Assembly: GCA_964028335.1 (NCBI GenBank)
Contig: OZ034806.1
Location: 69,998,607-70,062,606 of the forward strand
Length of the DNA: 64,000 nucleotides
Source: Altica lythri
Taxonomy: Eukaryota; Arthropoda; Insecta; Coleoptera; Chrysomelidae
Direction: 5' to 3'
How positions within the stretch are numbered: the first letter of the stretch is position 1; each line of letters begins with the position of its first letter. The notes below the pieces were generated by a model. The model saw nothing but the letters and a program-made list of their open reading frames with translations. It did no database searches and was not told where the DNA came from. A program made the position numbers and the translations under genes. This document shows, piece after piece, positions 21,326-32,989 of this stretch.

Positions 21326-22905
21326 CATTTACAAGGAAGAGAAATGTTGATATCACTAGGGTACCAACTCTCTTCGGTAACCAGATCCAGGTTAAGAGAA
21401 AGTTCAAGTACCTAGGAATAAGACTAGACGATAAGCTCACCTGGAACAGCCATTTGGCACATATAACGCAACGCTCTCAGACCACACTTATGATGATGAG
21501 ACGGGCCGTTGGGAAGACATGGGGTCTGAGCCCACAAATGACTAACTGGCTATACACTAGGGTTGCAAGACCGATGATGGTGTATGGCTCGATAGTCTGA
21601 TGGACCAAGGTGATGCAAACTACCGCTGTAAAGAGACTACAAAAGATCCAGCGAGTAGCGTGTCTTGGCATCACAGGAGCCATGAGAGGTACTCCAACTG
21701 CAACCCTGGAAGTAGTGCTAAACCTCCCACCTCTCGACATTATTGTGAAAGGGGAGGCAAGGATGGCAGCCTACAGAATGGGTTGCAGTGGTAACTGGAA
21801 GTATAACGCCGCCAGTGGGCATACAAGGATTGTGGACACTGTACAGATGGACACCTTGGAAATGCTACCAGACAGGATGGTGAAGATCACAGATCTAGAA
21901 AAGCCATACAATGTCAATATTATTGACAGGGCTGCCTGGGAGAAAGGTGAACCTGAATATATGAAAAGGGGGATCACTTGGTATACGGATGGCTCGAAGA
22001 AGCCAACAGGCACTGGGGCGGGAATATATGGAGTCAGACCCAAGGTGCAGTTTTGCGTAAGCCTGGGTAAGCTGGCTACTGTTTTCCAGGCTGAAGTTGT
22101 TGCCCTATCAGAGTGTGCAAGAGTGTGTTTGGAGCGTGGTATGACAGACCACACCATATACATAAACTCGGATAGTAGAGCAGCGCTAATGGCACTTGAC
22201 AGTTTTGACTTTACCTCTAAAGCAGTATGGGACTGTCATCAGGCCATGAAAACCCTGGGAGAGTACAACAAGGTTATCCTTAGTTGGGTTCCGGGGCACA
22301 AAGGTATCGCTGGCAATGAGGGAGCAGACAAGTGGGCAAACAAAGGAGCTGAAAGCCCGCTCATTGGCCCAGAGCCGACGTGTGGTATTGCTTACAACAC
22401 AGCACGAAGAGCTGTTCGCCAGTGGATGGGCATAGAACATCGAAAGAGCTGGGAAAGAACAGAAGGTAAAATACAGTCAAAGAGAATGCTGCAGACACCG
22501 CTTTAGCGGCAGATGCCCTTGGGCTGAGGAGGAAGACCCTGCGGAAAGTGGTTGGCTTCATCAGCGGCCACTGGGTATTTCGCGGACACCTACATAAGAT
22601 GGGAATTCAAGTTGAAAACCTCCTATGTAGAAAATGCGGTGAGGAGGAGGAAACAGCCTTCCACGTGATTTTCATGTGCCCAGCCCTGCAAGGTCTGCGT
22701 GTGAGATCCCTTGGCCTACCGACTGGAGATCAAAGGGAAGAACGGGCAACCATAGTCAAAAGAATCTCTTGGTTCATTAAGAACCTGGGATTTGACGAAG
22801 AATGAGGACCTGTGAATATGGGTGCACAATTAGCTGTACTAGCTGCGATGCAATCCCATGGACTACCTCTAAGCCTGGCCCTCTTAAAAAAAAAAAAAAA
22901 TAGAA
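21326..22905 (+). mobile_element. LOA-like non-LTR retrotransposon, 5'-truncated (copy 2)
   Basis: Starts abruptly within the sequence after the RT and ends in a poly-A run at about 22887-22902. It is nearly identical to copy 1, which lies in the other orientation, so the pair forms an inverted repeat of about 1.5 kb separated by some 13 kb. Confidence 0.88.
21610..22805 (+). pseudogene. LOA-like ORF2 3' part (RNase H and C-terminal domain)
   Basis: 21610-22506 codes RNase H as in copy 1 (TWYTDGSKKPTGTGAGIYG through GNEGADKWANKG). A deletion near 22498 then breaks the frame, and 22548-22805 continues with the CRKCGEEEETAFH domain. A stop replaces a Trp codon near 21598. Copy 1 has Trp there, but has a stop at a different Trp codon where copy 2 reads Trp. 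Confidence 0.82.
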
Positions 22906-23250
22906 ACGCGGATAAAATAAAAAAAAATTAGTTAAAAAGTCTTTGAAGTTACCTGGGGTCAGCGGGCGGTACCATAAATCTGACCCTTTTCGCGACCCTC
23001 ACGTGCACAGCTATAATAAAATACTTAATTATAATTATTTGTTTCAGTTTGAAGTTGCAATACAATTTCCAATCGGTTTAAGTTTTAAAAAAAGTCGCTT
23101 TATACAAAATAACCCGGATAAGAATAAATTCAGTGCGTTGAATTCGAATTTATCGCAAAAAGTAAATCGTGCGATTTTCGGGAATAATTGCAAAACAACT
23201 TGCAATAGCGCCAACTGAAATAAAAATTTGGTCGTTTTAAGGTGTTGAAA
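22906..23250. other. intergenic stretch sharing a short diverged repeat with 12.45 kb
   Basis: 'aaattcagtgcgtt' and 'gaatttatcg' with following 'aaaagtaaatcg' occur in the same order near 12476-12520 and 23129-23170. Nothing else is recognised. Confidence 0.4.
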
Positions 23251-23328
23251 TCGTGTCAACTGCCAAAAATTTCAAATGCTCTTAAAGATGTCAAACCAGG
23301 AAAAACCTCCATGGTTTAACAATAAGTA

Positions 23329-25835
23329 GGGGAAATGTGGATATGATGGCACCCTTTTATTAATTATTAGTTTAAAATGCCTAAATAAACTGCCATCTAG
23401 ATCAGATTCGGGATTTAGAATAGGTTCACCATGGATACGATAATAGTGGCATCAAAATGAGCAATAATTGTTTTAATTATTTACTTTATTATTTTTTTGA
23501 TTTTAGGTAAAGGGTGCCATCATACCAAACCAAGTGATATGACGGCACCCTAGTAGGAACATCAGGTAAAAAAAGTTATTTCAACATCTCAGCCAAAATT
23601 CTTTACTTTTTGACCAGGAGTAGAGCTCGTTACAATACAAGCAGGCGACGTCTTCAGCGCCATCATCTTCTTCTAAAAGACCTTGCGTGTTCTCTTCGTC
23701 CGATGACTCTTCAATAACTGCAAGCTTTCTCTTAGCCGCTCTTGCCAATTTTGCCCTTTCCTAGCTTGGCGTTTTCCACAGACTTTATAGCTTCAATTTC
23801 CGGTATCGAATTGATAACTCCCATTTTTCCTTTCCTTCTAGGTTTTCGTTTCTCTGATGGTGCAGACACTTTGAGCACAGGAGCAATTTGCTGGATGCTG
23901 ACTGATAGTTTTGACTTTGTGATCGCTATTTCTGAAAACGTTTTTTTGGATGTGATGGTTGAGGTGCTAGGAGTAGAGGAGGTTCCTGCTATTGTGTCTG
24001 AGACTCCTTTTTCTAATGCAGTAGTTGTGGGAGATTCATTTGAGCTGCTTGGGAGATCAACAGATGTTAACAGATCACTGGATTGGGACTGGACTTTTTC
24101 TGCTTGTGTAGTTGTAACATTAACTTCTTCATTATCATCGACAAAAGGTTGGTTTGTTGTCTCAGCTGGAGCAAACATCCAGTCAGGGAATATATCTGAG
24201 TTGTATGGAACTATGCCTGTTGTTTAAAATGCCTTTATGGCTGTTGCAGGGGTTGCGGCTTTAAGGTATGCTTCACTAAAGATTTGGGCCACCTGCATGT
24301 GTGTCACTACTCTTCCGGGATGTGACTTCAGCCAAAGACGAATCTGCTGGTTATAATATGTCTGGAGTGGACCAAAGAACCCTGTATCTAATGGTTGACA
24401 CCTGTGTGTGCAATGAGCCGGAAAGCAATATAATACTATCCCGTGTTCTTTGGCCTTTTGTAGAACGTTGAGATGTTTGTGGCTGGCGTGGCCATCAAGT
24501 AACAGCAAAATTTTGTTTTCTACAGTTGGTTTTGCAAACCGTATGAAATGATCCAGCCACTTAACCATGACTTCAGATGTCATCCATCCAGTTTCTTGAC
24601 AAAAGCAGACAGATCCAGCGGGGGCATTGTCCAAAAGTTCGTTTTTCATGTTTTTTCTAGGGAATATAAAATCAGGAGGTATAAAAGACCCAACTGCATT
24701 CATTGCACACACCACGGTATAATGCTGGCCTCTCTCTTCACTAGTTAGAGCGCCTACCTGTTTACGACCTTTTGTGGCATATATTTTATCGGGCTTGGTC
24801 TGGACAGTCGAAAAACCAGTTTCATCCATGTTGTATATATTCTCGGCGGAAAAATTATACAATGTCAAAACCTTGTCTAGACTTTTAAAATAAGCTGCAA
24901 TATTGACTATATTAAACGCCTGAGCACGCGCAGCGGATGTGTTCTCTGGTGTGCGTAAGCTTATTTTTGGATTTCGCTTTAGAAAATCATGTAACCATGT
25001 CCACCCAGCTTTCTCATTTACATTACTAAACTTATTTTTAATGGAATTTTGTTTTGCTATTTGATAAGCCCGCGACCTAACATCGGATGTGGTGAGTCCC
25101 AAAAATCGAGTTTCCATGTTCGTAATATGAGCAACAATTTCCTCCTCTACTTCTTTGGAAAAAGTTGGACGGCACCCACCAAGGTCGCCTTTCTCATGAC
25201 CCACTTTTTTGCTTACTCTGCGTCGCAAAGTAGTTGCAGGAACACCGAATGTTTTTGAAGCACGCTTCCAGCCCATTTTTTTCTGCTGTACATTTTTAAT
25301 CGCTTCGCGCATGTTTTCTTCTTTCCAAAGTTGGCGCGTGACTCTTCGCTTTACTTTTGGCATCTTTATGACAATAACAAATCCTGGAAAGATAAATCAA
25401 TTTCAAAACAAATTTCTGAAGCCGTGTGATATGATGGCACCCTATGCCATCATAACGATGCCATCATTTCAAAACAACCGAACTGCAAACATCGATGAAT
25501 TTAGATATTCTAACCTCAACATAATTTTAAAATTAATTCATCATTAGAAACCCTATTAACATGCTTATAATATGAGCCTATAACATTTGACTAATAACAA
25601 AGCATACGACCGCAAACTAGTGAAGTAAGGTAATAAAAACTATCATACTTACAAATAATAACAATTATTTTCTGCAGCGTCTAGATGCACTTGAACGCGC
25701 CCACAATGGCATAGCAACACTATTGCAGTTTGTTTGGCGTGCGAGCACGTGCCAAGTATAGGTATTTCAAATAAATAGCGCGAATTTCAAAAGGGTGCTA
25801 TCATATCAAGTATGCCGTCATATCCACATTTACCC
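23329..25835 (-). mobile_element. pogo-like DNA transposon, nearly intact (2507 bp)
   Basis: The ends GGGGAAATGTGGATATGA (left) and the complement of TCATATCCACATTTACCC (right) are inverted repeats flanked by TA on both sides (23327-23328 and 25836-25837), the target duplication of the Tc1/mariner/pogo group. Copies of 'gatatgaYggcaccc' occur inside each end (near 23538 and 25427) and could be extra transposase sites. It carries one long transposase gene on the minus strand. Confidence 0.9.
23600..25363 (-). pseudogene. pogo-like DDE transposase with one nonsense codon
   Basis: Begins at ATG 25361-25363. An N-terminal psq-type HTH is followed by a CENP-B-like HTH and a DDE domain: YNMDETGFSTVQ, ILLLLDGHASHK and HCTHRCQPLDTGFF. 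The frame runs 379 codons to TAA at 24224-24226, then continues in the same frame to 23732, so a single base change broke it. Past 23750 a frameshift leads to an acidic tail and CLYCNELYS, a probable zinc-finger start. A + strand open frame here is a shadow. Length and domain order fit jerky/Tigger-like pogo transposases. Confidence 0.88.
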
Positions 25836-26420
25836 TACGCTAAAGTTTGGATGGCCCGCTTCTTCACAGATATTATACAAAGTGGCAATATCCCTAAGGA
25901 ACTGAAATGATCGAAGATAATCGCAATATTAAAACCAGGGAAACCAGCTGACAGCCCCAAGTGTTACTGACCAATAGCTCTACTGTCTGTAACGTACAAG
26001 CTGCTATAAACGGATTATCTATAACAGAATTAACATGAAAATACTTGAAGCAATCCCGGCAGGCTTTTGGCATGGACGAAGCTGTACAGATCAAGTCTTA
26101 TCACTTACTACCCACATTGAGGCAGGATTCCAAAGAAAACTTAAGACCTTAGCTGCATTTATCGACTTATCGGCGGCATACGACACAGTGTGGAGAAAGG
26201 GTATGATACCTATACAAACCCTACGGGTAATCCCCAGTAAACTAACAGTTTGACTAGTAGACAGTATGCTAAACGACCGGGTTTTTAAGAAGTTTTGAGA
26301 TCCGACATCTGTTCCCCAAGAAAACTAAAGGACGGGTTACCACAGGGATTAGTCCTTGCTCCACTCCTCTTTAGCACTTATATCGCAGTATTTTCGCAAA
26401 TAGGGGCTCCAATCTAACGC

Positions 26421-26817
26421 CAGCAAAACGGAAGTTACTTGCTTTCACTCGCTAGAAGAGAACGCAAAATACAATATAAAAACTCCACACTAAGCCACAA
26501 TAAAACACCTCAGTAGGTATATGGGCATAACCCTTCATAGAACACTTTTTTTTAGAGAGAACCTAACAAAAACTGCTGAAAAATTGAAAGAAGAAACAAC
26601 ATAATCTAAAAACTGTGTATTTTTTTAAAGCACAAATTTAAAATTAAATTTCAACACATATTACAAAGAGGAATTACATTTTAAATGTAACTATCTAAAC
26701 TTAATTAAATTATTTACACACATATCGGTCATATTAATTTGTAATATCCATATTGTTACGATTCTTCTTATTCCAGGATTATAAAAATATAATCATCTTA
26801 CCAAGAAATCACAATTA
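26421..26817. other. AT-rich intergenic, nothing recognised
   Basis: LINE-like residues fade out by about 26480; the rest shows no gene. Confidence 0.4.
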
Positions 26818-27189
26818 GATTTATACTTCGAGGCCCAATTGTCTGTCACTGACGTAAATGCAAGTGGAACCAATGCGAGGTTCGAATGAATGCTAGTTGC
26901 CATGTTTAACTTAGAAAGACTTACTATCTTTGTCTTATTAACGTGCAATAGAAAGAGATACATTTAAGAAAAATGTCAAGCGGCACTAGCGCACTTAATA
27001 ATGTTGTCCAGTGGACATTTTTCTTAAAAGTATCTCTTTTTATTGCGCATTAATAAGACAAAGATAGTAAAGTAAGTCTTTCTAAGTTAAGCATGGCAAC
27101 TAGCATACATTCGAACCTCGCATTGGTTCTACTTGCATTTACATCACAATGACGTCACTGACAGACAATTGGGCCACAAGGTATAATCA
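26818..27189. mobile_element. palindromic MITE (fold-back, about 370 bp)
   Basis: The outer ends 'gaggcccaattgtctgtca' and 'tgacagacaattgggcc' are inverted, and arms of about 165 bp pair across a short centre near 26985. A half copy is at 2175-2395. No coding capacity. Confidence 0.8.
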
Positions 27190-27709
27190 AAATAATAAAC
27201 GATTATTTGAGATAACTCTCATGGGATTTTTGAAAATTTTTAACAAAAAATTTTTGCGGTACTAACTTTTAGTGCATACCTATTTAAATTCTATAACAAT
27301 ACGTATATACAAGAGGTACTAAATTTACTAATACAACAATTAAACAATATTTGGTTTTTCATTTCCTAAAAAATATAAGTTGAAACAAAGAATCACTTAT
27401 AAGTACTATAAAAATGATTAAACTAACTCTATTTCGTATTAATTGGCATGTAACAAACAAATTATTAATTATTTAAATCAAAAAACCCAAACAACATATT
27501 TTCATCATTATTTATGGGTACCATTAAAACTTCTGACGATAATAAACAAAAAAATAATTAAATTTGCATTGATATTGATATTCATAAATACATAAATTAA
27601 AAGATGGCACATTAAAGTATTCTTAATTTAATTAAACAAACTACACAATAAAGATAAAAAAGGGGTTTTAAAAACATACAAAAAATTACCGAATTTGTCT
27701 TAATCAAAA

Positions 27710-28710
27710 GAAGCTGCTAAATAACGAAACTGAGCGCCTAGAGAGCGCCCTAGAAGGGTGGAGAAAAAAAAACGAGTACAGCGTTCTCTATGCACAAACC
27801 AAACCACGTTTTCGTCTCTATTATAGTTAAAAATTCCGACAGGGTGCTATAAATTGTTGCAAGAGACCTATGGGGACAATTCTCTATGTCGTTAGCGTGT
27901 TTTTAAGATGTACAAGCGCCTCAGTGAGGGCACTGAAGATGATTAGCGCCCAGGGGGTACTGTCACTACTTCAACTCCGGAAACAGTGAACAAAATCCAC
28001 TAAATTGTCTGTGCTGATCGTCGAATGATTGCCGAGGTTGTAAACGCATATAAAGAAACAATTTTGACACGGGGACAAAAGTTTGTGCAAAGTTGGTGCA
28101 AAAATCCTGACTCCTGTGTCTTTAAAGATTTCTTTGAAAAGTTAAAAGAATATCCCAGACTGATGAAAAACATTATTACTGGATTTTTCAATTCGATATT
28201 GAATCAAAACGGCAATCGATGCATTGGAACACACCTGAATCGCCCAGAATCAAACAAGCAAGGATGTTCAAATCAAAATTCAAGGCAAGTTTTTTTCGAC
28301 ATTAACTGTATTTACTATTTTGGCGACACTGCGAGAACGAGTTCGTAAGAAAAGACCTGAGATGTGGAAGAACAACTCGTGGATTTTGCACCAGGACAAC
28401 GCACCTGTCCATAAGCAGTATTTGTCCAATAAACGCACTGCAATGGTCAAACACGTGCTGTATTCGCTAGACACCGTGTAACTTGTTTTTTTGTGTCCGA
28501 AAATAAAATAAAAAGGGACCCCATTTGAGTCGATGAAAGCGGTAAAGCAAAAAACATTAGAGCTCCTTAAGGTTCCCACCAAAAAAGAGTTCCAGTACTG
28601 CTTTGATCAATGGAAAAAACGTATAGAGAGGTGTGTGGCGAGGGGAGAGAATAATTTTTATAATAAAACCCCTTTTCGTAACCAGTCTCGTTATTTACTA
28701 GCCAGATCTC
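27710..28710 (+). mobile_element. mariner-like element, decayed (copy 2)
   Basis: The ends CTAAATAACGAAACTG (about 27717) and CAGTCTCGTTATTTACTAG (about 28683) are inverted repeats. Inside is the same transposase family as copy 1: WILHQDNAPAHKQY-like catalytic core, then EFQYCFDQWKKRIERCVARG. It has many stops. 27190-27709 before it is AT-rich with nothing recognised. Confidence 0.82.
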
Positions 28711-28798
28711 GTATATTATATAAGTATACATAAATTTAATCAAAACTGAGGAAAAAGTTCATTTGTTTGTATTACCAATTATTAAGAAATAGAATATA

Positions 28799-28974
28799 TT
28801 ATACTTCAGTCGGACTATGCCGGGGGGTTTTTGTACCAGTTTCCCCCCAGTGTTGGGCTGTATATTGAACATATCCTGGATCACCAGGACTACTAGGTGT
28901 TCTAAAATCGCTTGGAAAATCTTCATGTCTTAAAATTAGCTTTGGATTGACTATATCATACTTTCCAAATTGTC
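28799..28974 (-). CDS. four-pass protein exon 5
   Basis: 176 nt; acceptor AACTATAG, codes QFGKYDIVNPKLILRHEDF to the stop TAA at 28799-28801. Confidence 0.88.
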
Positions 28975-30045
28975 CTATAGTTATAAAAAAGCAAATAATT
29001 AATATATTGCATAAAATTAGTTGAAAAAAGACATACCTACCTTTCCTGATGTTACTCCATACTGGAGAATGAGATGTGTCCATTTTTGGAGGTATTTCTA
29101 TATCTTCTGTATCCGTCCCGACTTCATCAGTTACATCGCGTCCGTATTTACCAAAACTTCTAAAAGAATCATTTTGCATTCGTTGGTAACCTAAAATAAT
29201 ATAATTAAAATCAAATAATTTAAATTTTCATAAACAAACCATTATTTATATGTGATGTTTGCATCTCCATAACAGTAACTCCGTTTCGACCATTTTTTTC
29301 CTGTTTAGTTTTGTCATTCTTTTTAGGAATATATTGCATTTCATCATCTCCAACTTTCTTCTCAGATTTTTTCTTTTCAACTTCATAAACTTGTTTTGTA
29401 ATAATTTTAGTATCAGGAGGTGTAGTCTTTTTCTTTTGCACAGTTGCTTTCGATGATTTTCTTTTCGGACCTCCCATATCTAAGAGGAAAAGTGCTGCTA
29501 CAACAAGAGAGATCGTTCCGACTATAGCCGCATTATCTACCAAACTAGGAGGAACAGAGTCCAAAGCAGCAAAGGAAAGACTTCCTATAAATAAATCAAA
29601 ACTAAGAATTGTAGAAAAACATAGCACTAACAAAAGATTGAGAGCAGAGAAACTAAACTTACCCATAACTATGAATAATATTGTTCCAATTCCAAGTACG
29701 ATATATTCAAATATTCTTTTGGTGGTAGGTAATTCTCCACAAATATGTGCTATAAAAAGGGCAGCTGTTATAATTAAGTATCCACCATATGTAGTATCAG
29801 CTACAGCTGCTCCTACTTTACTCCAAGTTATATTATTAAGAAGATACCATTCTCTAGATAATTTTTGAAGATATAAGAACAATCTTGATGCTTCATCATC
29901 TGTTACGCGTTTAAAAGTGACACAAACTAACACTAATGCCTAAAAAAATGGAAACAGAAAAATATTTTTTGCGTATTTTTAATAAATAAGGAATAATTAC
30001 CACTTCAACTAATTTTAAAAGCGTCCATCTGTTGAATTGAGCCAT
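28799..30045 (-). CDS. four-pass membrane protein with lysine-rich tail (family not recognised)
   Basis: Five exons join in frame to 330 codons plus stop: 30001-30045, 29663-29939, 29240-29584, 29041-29190 and 28799-28974. All junctions are GT-AG. Four hydrophobic segments lie at about residues 7-24, 66-84, 90-115 and 124-145. The first loop has FKRVTDDEASRLF and NNITWSKVG. Residues 146-330 are a polar tail, rich in Lys up to about 205. Near the C-terminus come PSSPGDPGYVQYTAQHWG and PTEV. The layout resembles MARVEL-type or septate-junction tetraspan proteins, but I cannot place it and give no name. A short N-terminus without a signal peptide suggests both ends face the cytoplasm. It is the only gene here that is free of repeats, so it is probably functional. 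Confidence 0.88.
29041..29190 (-). CDS. four-pass protein exon 4
   Basis: 150 nt; acceptor TATTTTAG, donor AAAG|GTAGGT. Codes the acidic TDEVGTDTEDIEIPP stretch. Confidence 0.88.
29240..29584 (-). CDS. four-pass protein exon 3
   Basis: 345 nt; codes the end of TM3, TM4 (DNAAIVGTISLVVAALFLL) and the lysine-rich tail. The intron before it is only 78 nt (29585-29662). Confidence 0.88.
29663..29939 (-). CDS. four-pass protein exon 2
   Basis: 277 nt; codes most of TM1, the first loop, TM2 and most of TM3. Donor ATGG|GTAAGT. Confidence 0.88.
30001..30045 (-). CDS. four-pass protein exon 1
   Basis: 45 nt, MAQFNRWTLLKLVEV, with ATG at 30043-30045 and donor GTG|GTAATT. The start is chosen as the only ATG in frame before the splice. 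Confidence 0.82.
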
Positions 30046-30312
30046 AACGAATCTTTTATGTTTTATATTCTTTTCATCTTCATCTCATTCAAATTCTGTT
30101 ATCTGAAAATCAACAAATCTATATATTTTCTTCTTTTATTCATTAACATACACATTAATCTTGTTCCAGCGGACTAAAGAACCATTCTAGAACTGTGGAA
30201 TGAATAAATTCTCGTTATCTTTGAAGTACCTATTGAGTTGTTTAGTAACGGTTCTAGAACGGTTTTTGGTCTGTTGGAACAGTTGGAAATGTATTTAACA
30301 ATTTTAATATCG

Positions 30313-31080
30313 TTAATTTCCGCCACGGACATCGATGCAAGCCTTTATTCGAGCTTGAATACTGCAAACAAGTCTATCAAACATTTCCTGTGGCAGATTC
30401 TCCCATTCTTTTCTACAGGCAATTGTAAGTTCATGATGGGTTCTAGGAGGATTCCTTCGGTTATAAACAGTACTGGAGAGCATATCCCATGCATGTTCAA
30501 TGTTCATGTCGGGAGACATCGCTTGCCACTCCAAACAGTGAATACCTTCTGTTAAAACAAAATTTTCACCAACAGCTCCTCGCCATAACCTCACATGAGG
30601 TTTTAAAATCCGTGTGATCTACCTTTGTCCTGTTCGAGTCCCGGCAATGACCACCAATTTCGTGCGTCCACCTGCCGGAATACCTGCCCAAACTGCCACC
30701 AGCGAAAGGAAGTATTGGACGGGTATGTGCTAGTTGTGCAGCTCTGGTTGGCTCCCACCAAACACGAATTCGCCAGCTATCACTATTTAAACAGATTCTG
30801 GTCTCGTCTGAAAAAAGCACAAAAGTCAAAACTGTTGATGGAGCTCTGGAGGCGGTGCATGACCTGTCTAGGTTGTAGCTAAGGAACTCTCATTGGTCGA
30901 TAACTCCTTAAACCTGACTCTAAAATTCTTCCTTTTATTGTAGTCAATGATATTCTGACTCTTGTAGCATGCCTGAAGTCTCTTTGGAGGGCTGGTACAG
31001 ACATAGAAAGAAGGATTTCTCCGAATGGAAATTCTGATATATCTATTTTGTTGCTCATTGGTAACTCGAGGTCTTCCAGA
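30313..31080 (-). mobile_element. Tc1-like transposase relic
   Basis: The minus strand carries, in broken frames, a DNA-binding part (ALQRDFRHATRVRISLTTIK, then LRSYRPMRVP), a FSDETRICL catalytic block and DMNIEHAWDMLSSTVYNR with the last acidic residue. Several frameshifts and stops. Confidence 0.78.
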
Positions 31081-31126
31081 GCGAACTTTATTCTGTATTG
31101 AATTTGTATCCAGAAACTTATTTGTC

Positions 31127-31390
31127 TGGTCAATACCTCACATTTTCTTGCTTTTTTCTCGCCAGGATGAGGTAATAAAACTCTGGCCAATCTACAGTTC
31201 GTTCTTTCATCCCAGCAATGTATAAAGAGTGCTGTTCGATAAGGTCCACGACAGCGAACATTGTTAGCTTTGTAGATGGGCTAGGACTGACATATTTGTA
31301 GCCTTTAGCCTTTCTTGCTAAATTGTCCGCAATGCGGTTGCCTTTAAAATGCTCATGTTCTTTGATCCAGCTCAGATTGACCATCTCTGT
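31127..31390 (-). pseudogene. non-LTR RNase H fragment
   Basis: The minus strand reads LSWIKEHEHFKGNRIADNLA, the C-terminal RNase H block (usual form WxPGHxGxxGNExAD), then a spacer and a stop. It is related to the fragments at 9.4 and 11.4 kb. Confidence 0.68.
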
Positions 31391-31689
31391 TTCCTGTTTT
31401 TACATAAGAACAATAATGGATTTTAATCTAGTTTTATGTAAAATTATAATTAAAATTATACAAGGACTTCTAATCTAATGGTGTGAATTAAAAGTAAGAA
31501 TTAAAACCAGGAAATATTTTATATTTTTAAGACATAATCACATTAATATTGTTTTTAAACAATGCTCCATAAAGTTATAAACATCCCATTTTCAGTAAAA
31601 TGAAGGTAACACCTAACTAATTCGATAATATATAAAAGTAATTAAGAGTTTCTGATTATACACGTAATAGAAATAATAACAAAAATTCT

Positions 31690-32370
31690 AAGGCTAAGGC
31701 CACACAGGCGGTATTTCACGCTGCGTTTTGTTTATGCAGCGCTAATTCAAATAATAGAGCAGTTTTTCACGCGCGTAAAAACCACCTCATCCCTCATCAC
31801 ACATGTTGGTTTCCAAATCTTCGCGTGCCGAAAAGTTGATCCTTTGCAAAAGTGAACGAAATTACTGTTAATAAAAATGTAGTTATTGCTTGCACTTTGT
31901 GCCAGGTTGTCGTTCTTCGTCGTCGTCGTCTTCTTCGGAAAATTTCTTAACAGTCATTTTGGTATAGAGCTGAAACTGTTCAAAGTTGATAAAGATATTT
32001 TGGGTGTAACGAGGTTTTTTGTGCTTATTAAATGGCATAATGAACGACTATAGTTCTACTCTGATGAGAAATCACTGAGATCACAATGCTACTGTGCTCC
32101 AATAAACTTTACAACTATTTATTGTCGCGGGACGCACGGGAAGAGGGACGTAGTGTTTGAACGAATCAGATATCGTATCGCATTGAGCAGTGCATACGAA
32201 TGCCACACTTTATTTATAGCCCCGAGAAAGTAGCTAGAGAATGCGACTTATGTGAAAACATAAATAGAAATTTTTTTTTAGTTTTTTTTTAAATGCGAAT
32301 TTTTTGCGTCGGGTGTTCACGTGCTCATGTGCTTTTATAAAGCAACCGCCACTGTATAATGTTTATACAA
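31690..32370. mobile_element. possible DNA transposon fragment
   Basis: Starts 'ggccacacaggcggtatttc', which looks like the terminus of a PIF/Harbinger-type element. A short minus-strand reading near 31910-32040 gives MPFNKHKKPRYTQ and acidic EEDDDDEE. 32300-32360 resembles 42230-42300. The class is uncertain and no right terminus was found. 31391-31689 is AT-rich. Confidence 0.3.
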
Positions 32371-32985
32371 GGTGTAGTTTAAAAATTGTTACTCAAACTG
32401 GATTTGTCTACCATGTAAACAGAAAAGTTTTAATTTTAACTTAATTTTTCATCAGTCATTAGTCATTAGTACCAAAAGCAAAATTGGTTACGTTACTAAA
32501 TACATAGAAATGTCATTTTGTCCTAATTTGGGATAATTTAATGGAATTACATGGTTGTGCGTGAGACCTTGACAAACGTAGTAGCAACTTCCTAAGAAAA
32601 ACAATTTTCGTGTTTAATAAGCATCTGAATATATTGGGCGTTGTTTTACCACATAATTATCGTATGATATAATAAATGTAGCTATGAAATATTTAAATAC
32701 AAGAATAGGATCACGAGGCGAGAAAAAATAGTTTCACAATCATTTAAAAATAAAACATTTAAATTTATAATTAAAGTAATTATAGCAAAATATTTATTTG
32801 ACCAAAATCTCTGAGACAGAGCACGTGGATTTAGCATGATCGATTCTTGTCTGGGAATTTAAATGAAAAATCTGGAAAACCTAGATTCTTTAAAAATTTT
32901 ATATAAACAAAAAATCTTTTACTCTTTTCTTCATCTCTCTACTTGATTTATAGGCCCCTGTCTGTTTTACTTCAGTTTTTGGCCT
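32371..32985. other. AT-rich intergenic, nothing recognised
   Basis: No coding or repeat signal that I can defend. Confidence 0.45.
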
Positions 32986-32989
32986 CAAT

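Larger units (their letters stand above)
23255..26420 (+). pseudogene. Jockey-like LINE RT relic split by a pogo-like transposon
   Basis: The segment before the transposon reads LKDVKPGK. After it (from 25836) come VWMARFFTDIIQSGNIPKEL, SKIIAILKPGKPADSPK, PIALLSV, RSCTDQVLSLTTHIE, FIDLSAAYDTVWRKG and DGLPQGLVLAPLLF. That is the RT order of a Jockey-type element, with many stops. The insertion point is the TA at 23327-23328. Confidence 0.8.

Noticed and set aside
32055..32090. CTGATGAG resembling a hammerhead core
   Set aside because: No GAAA or stem II follows at the needed distance.
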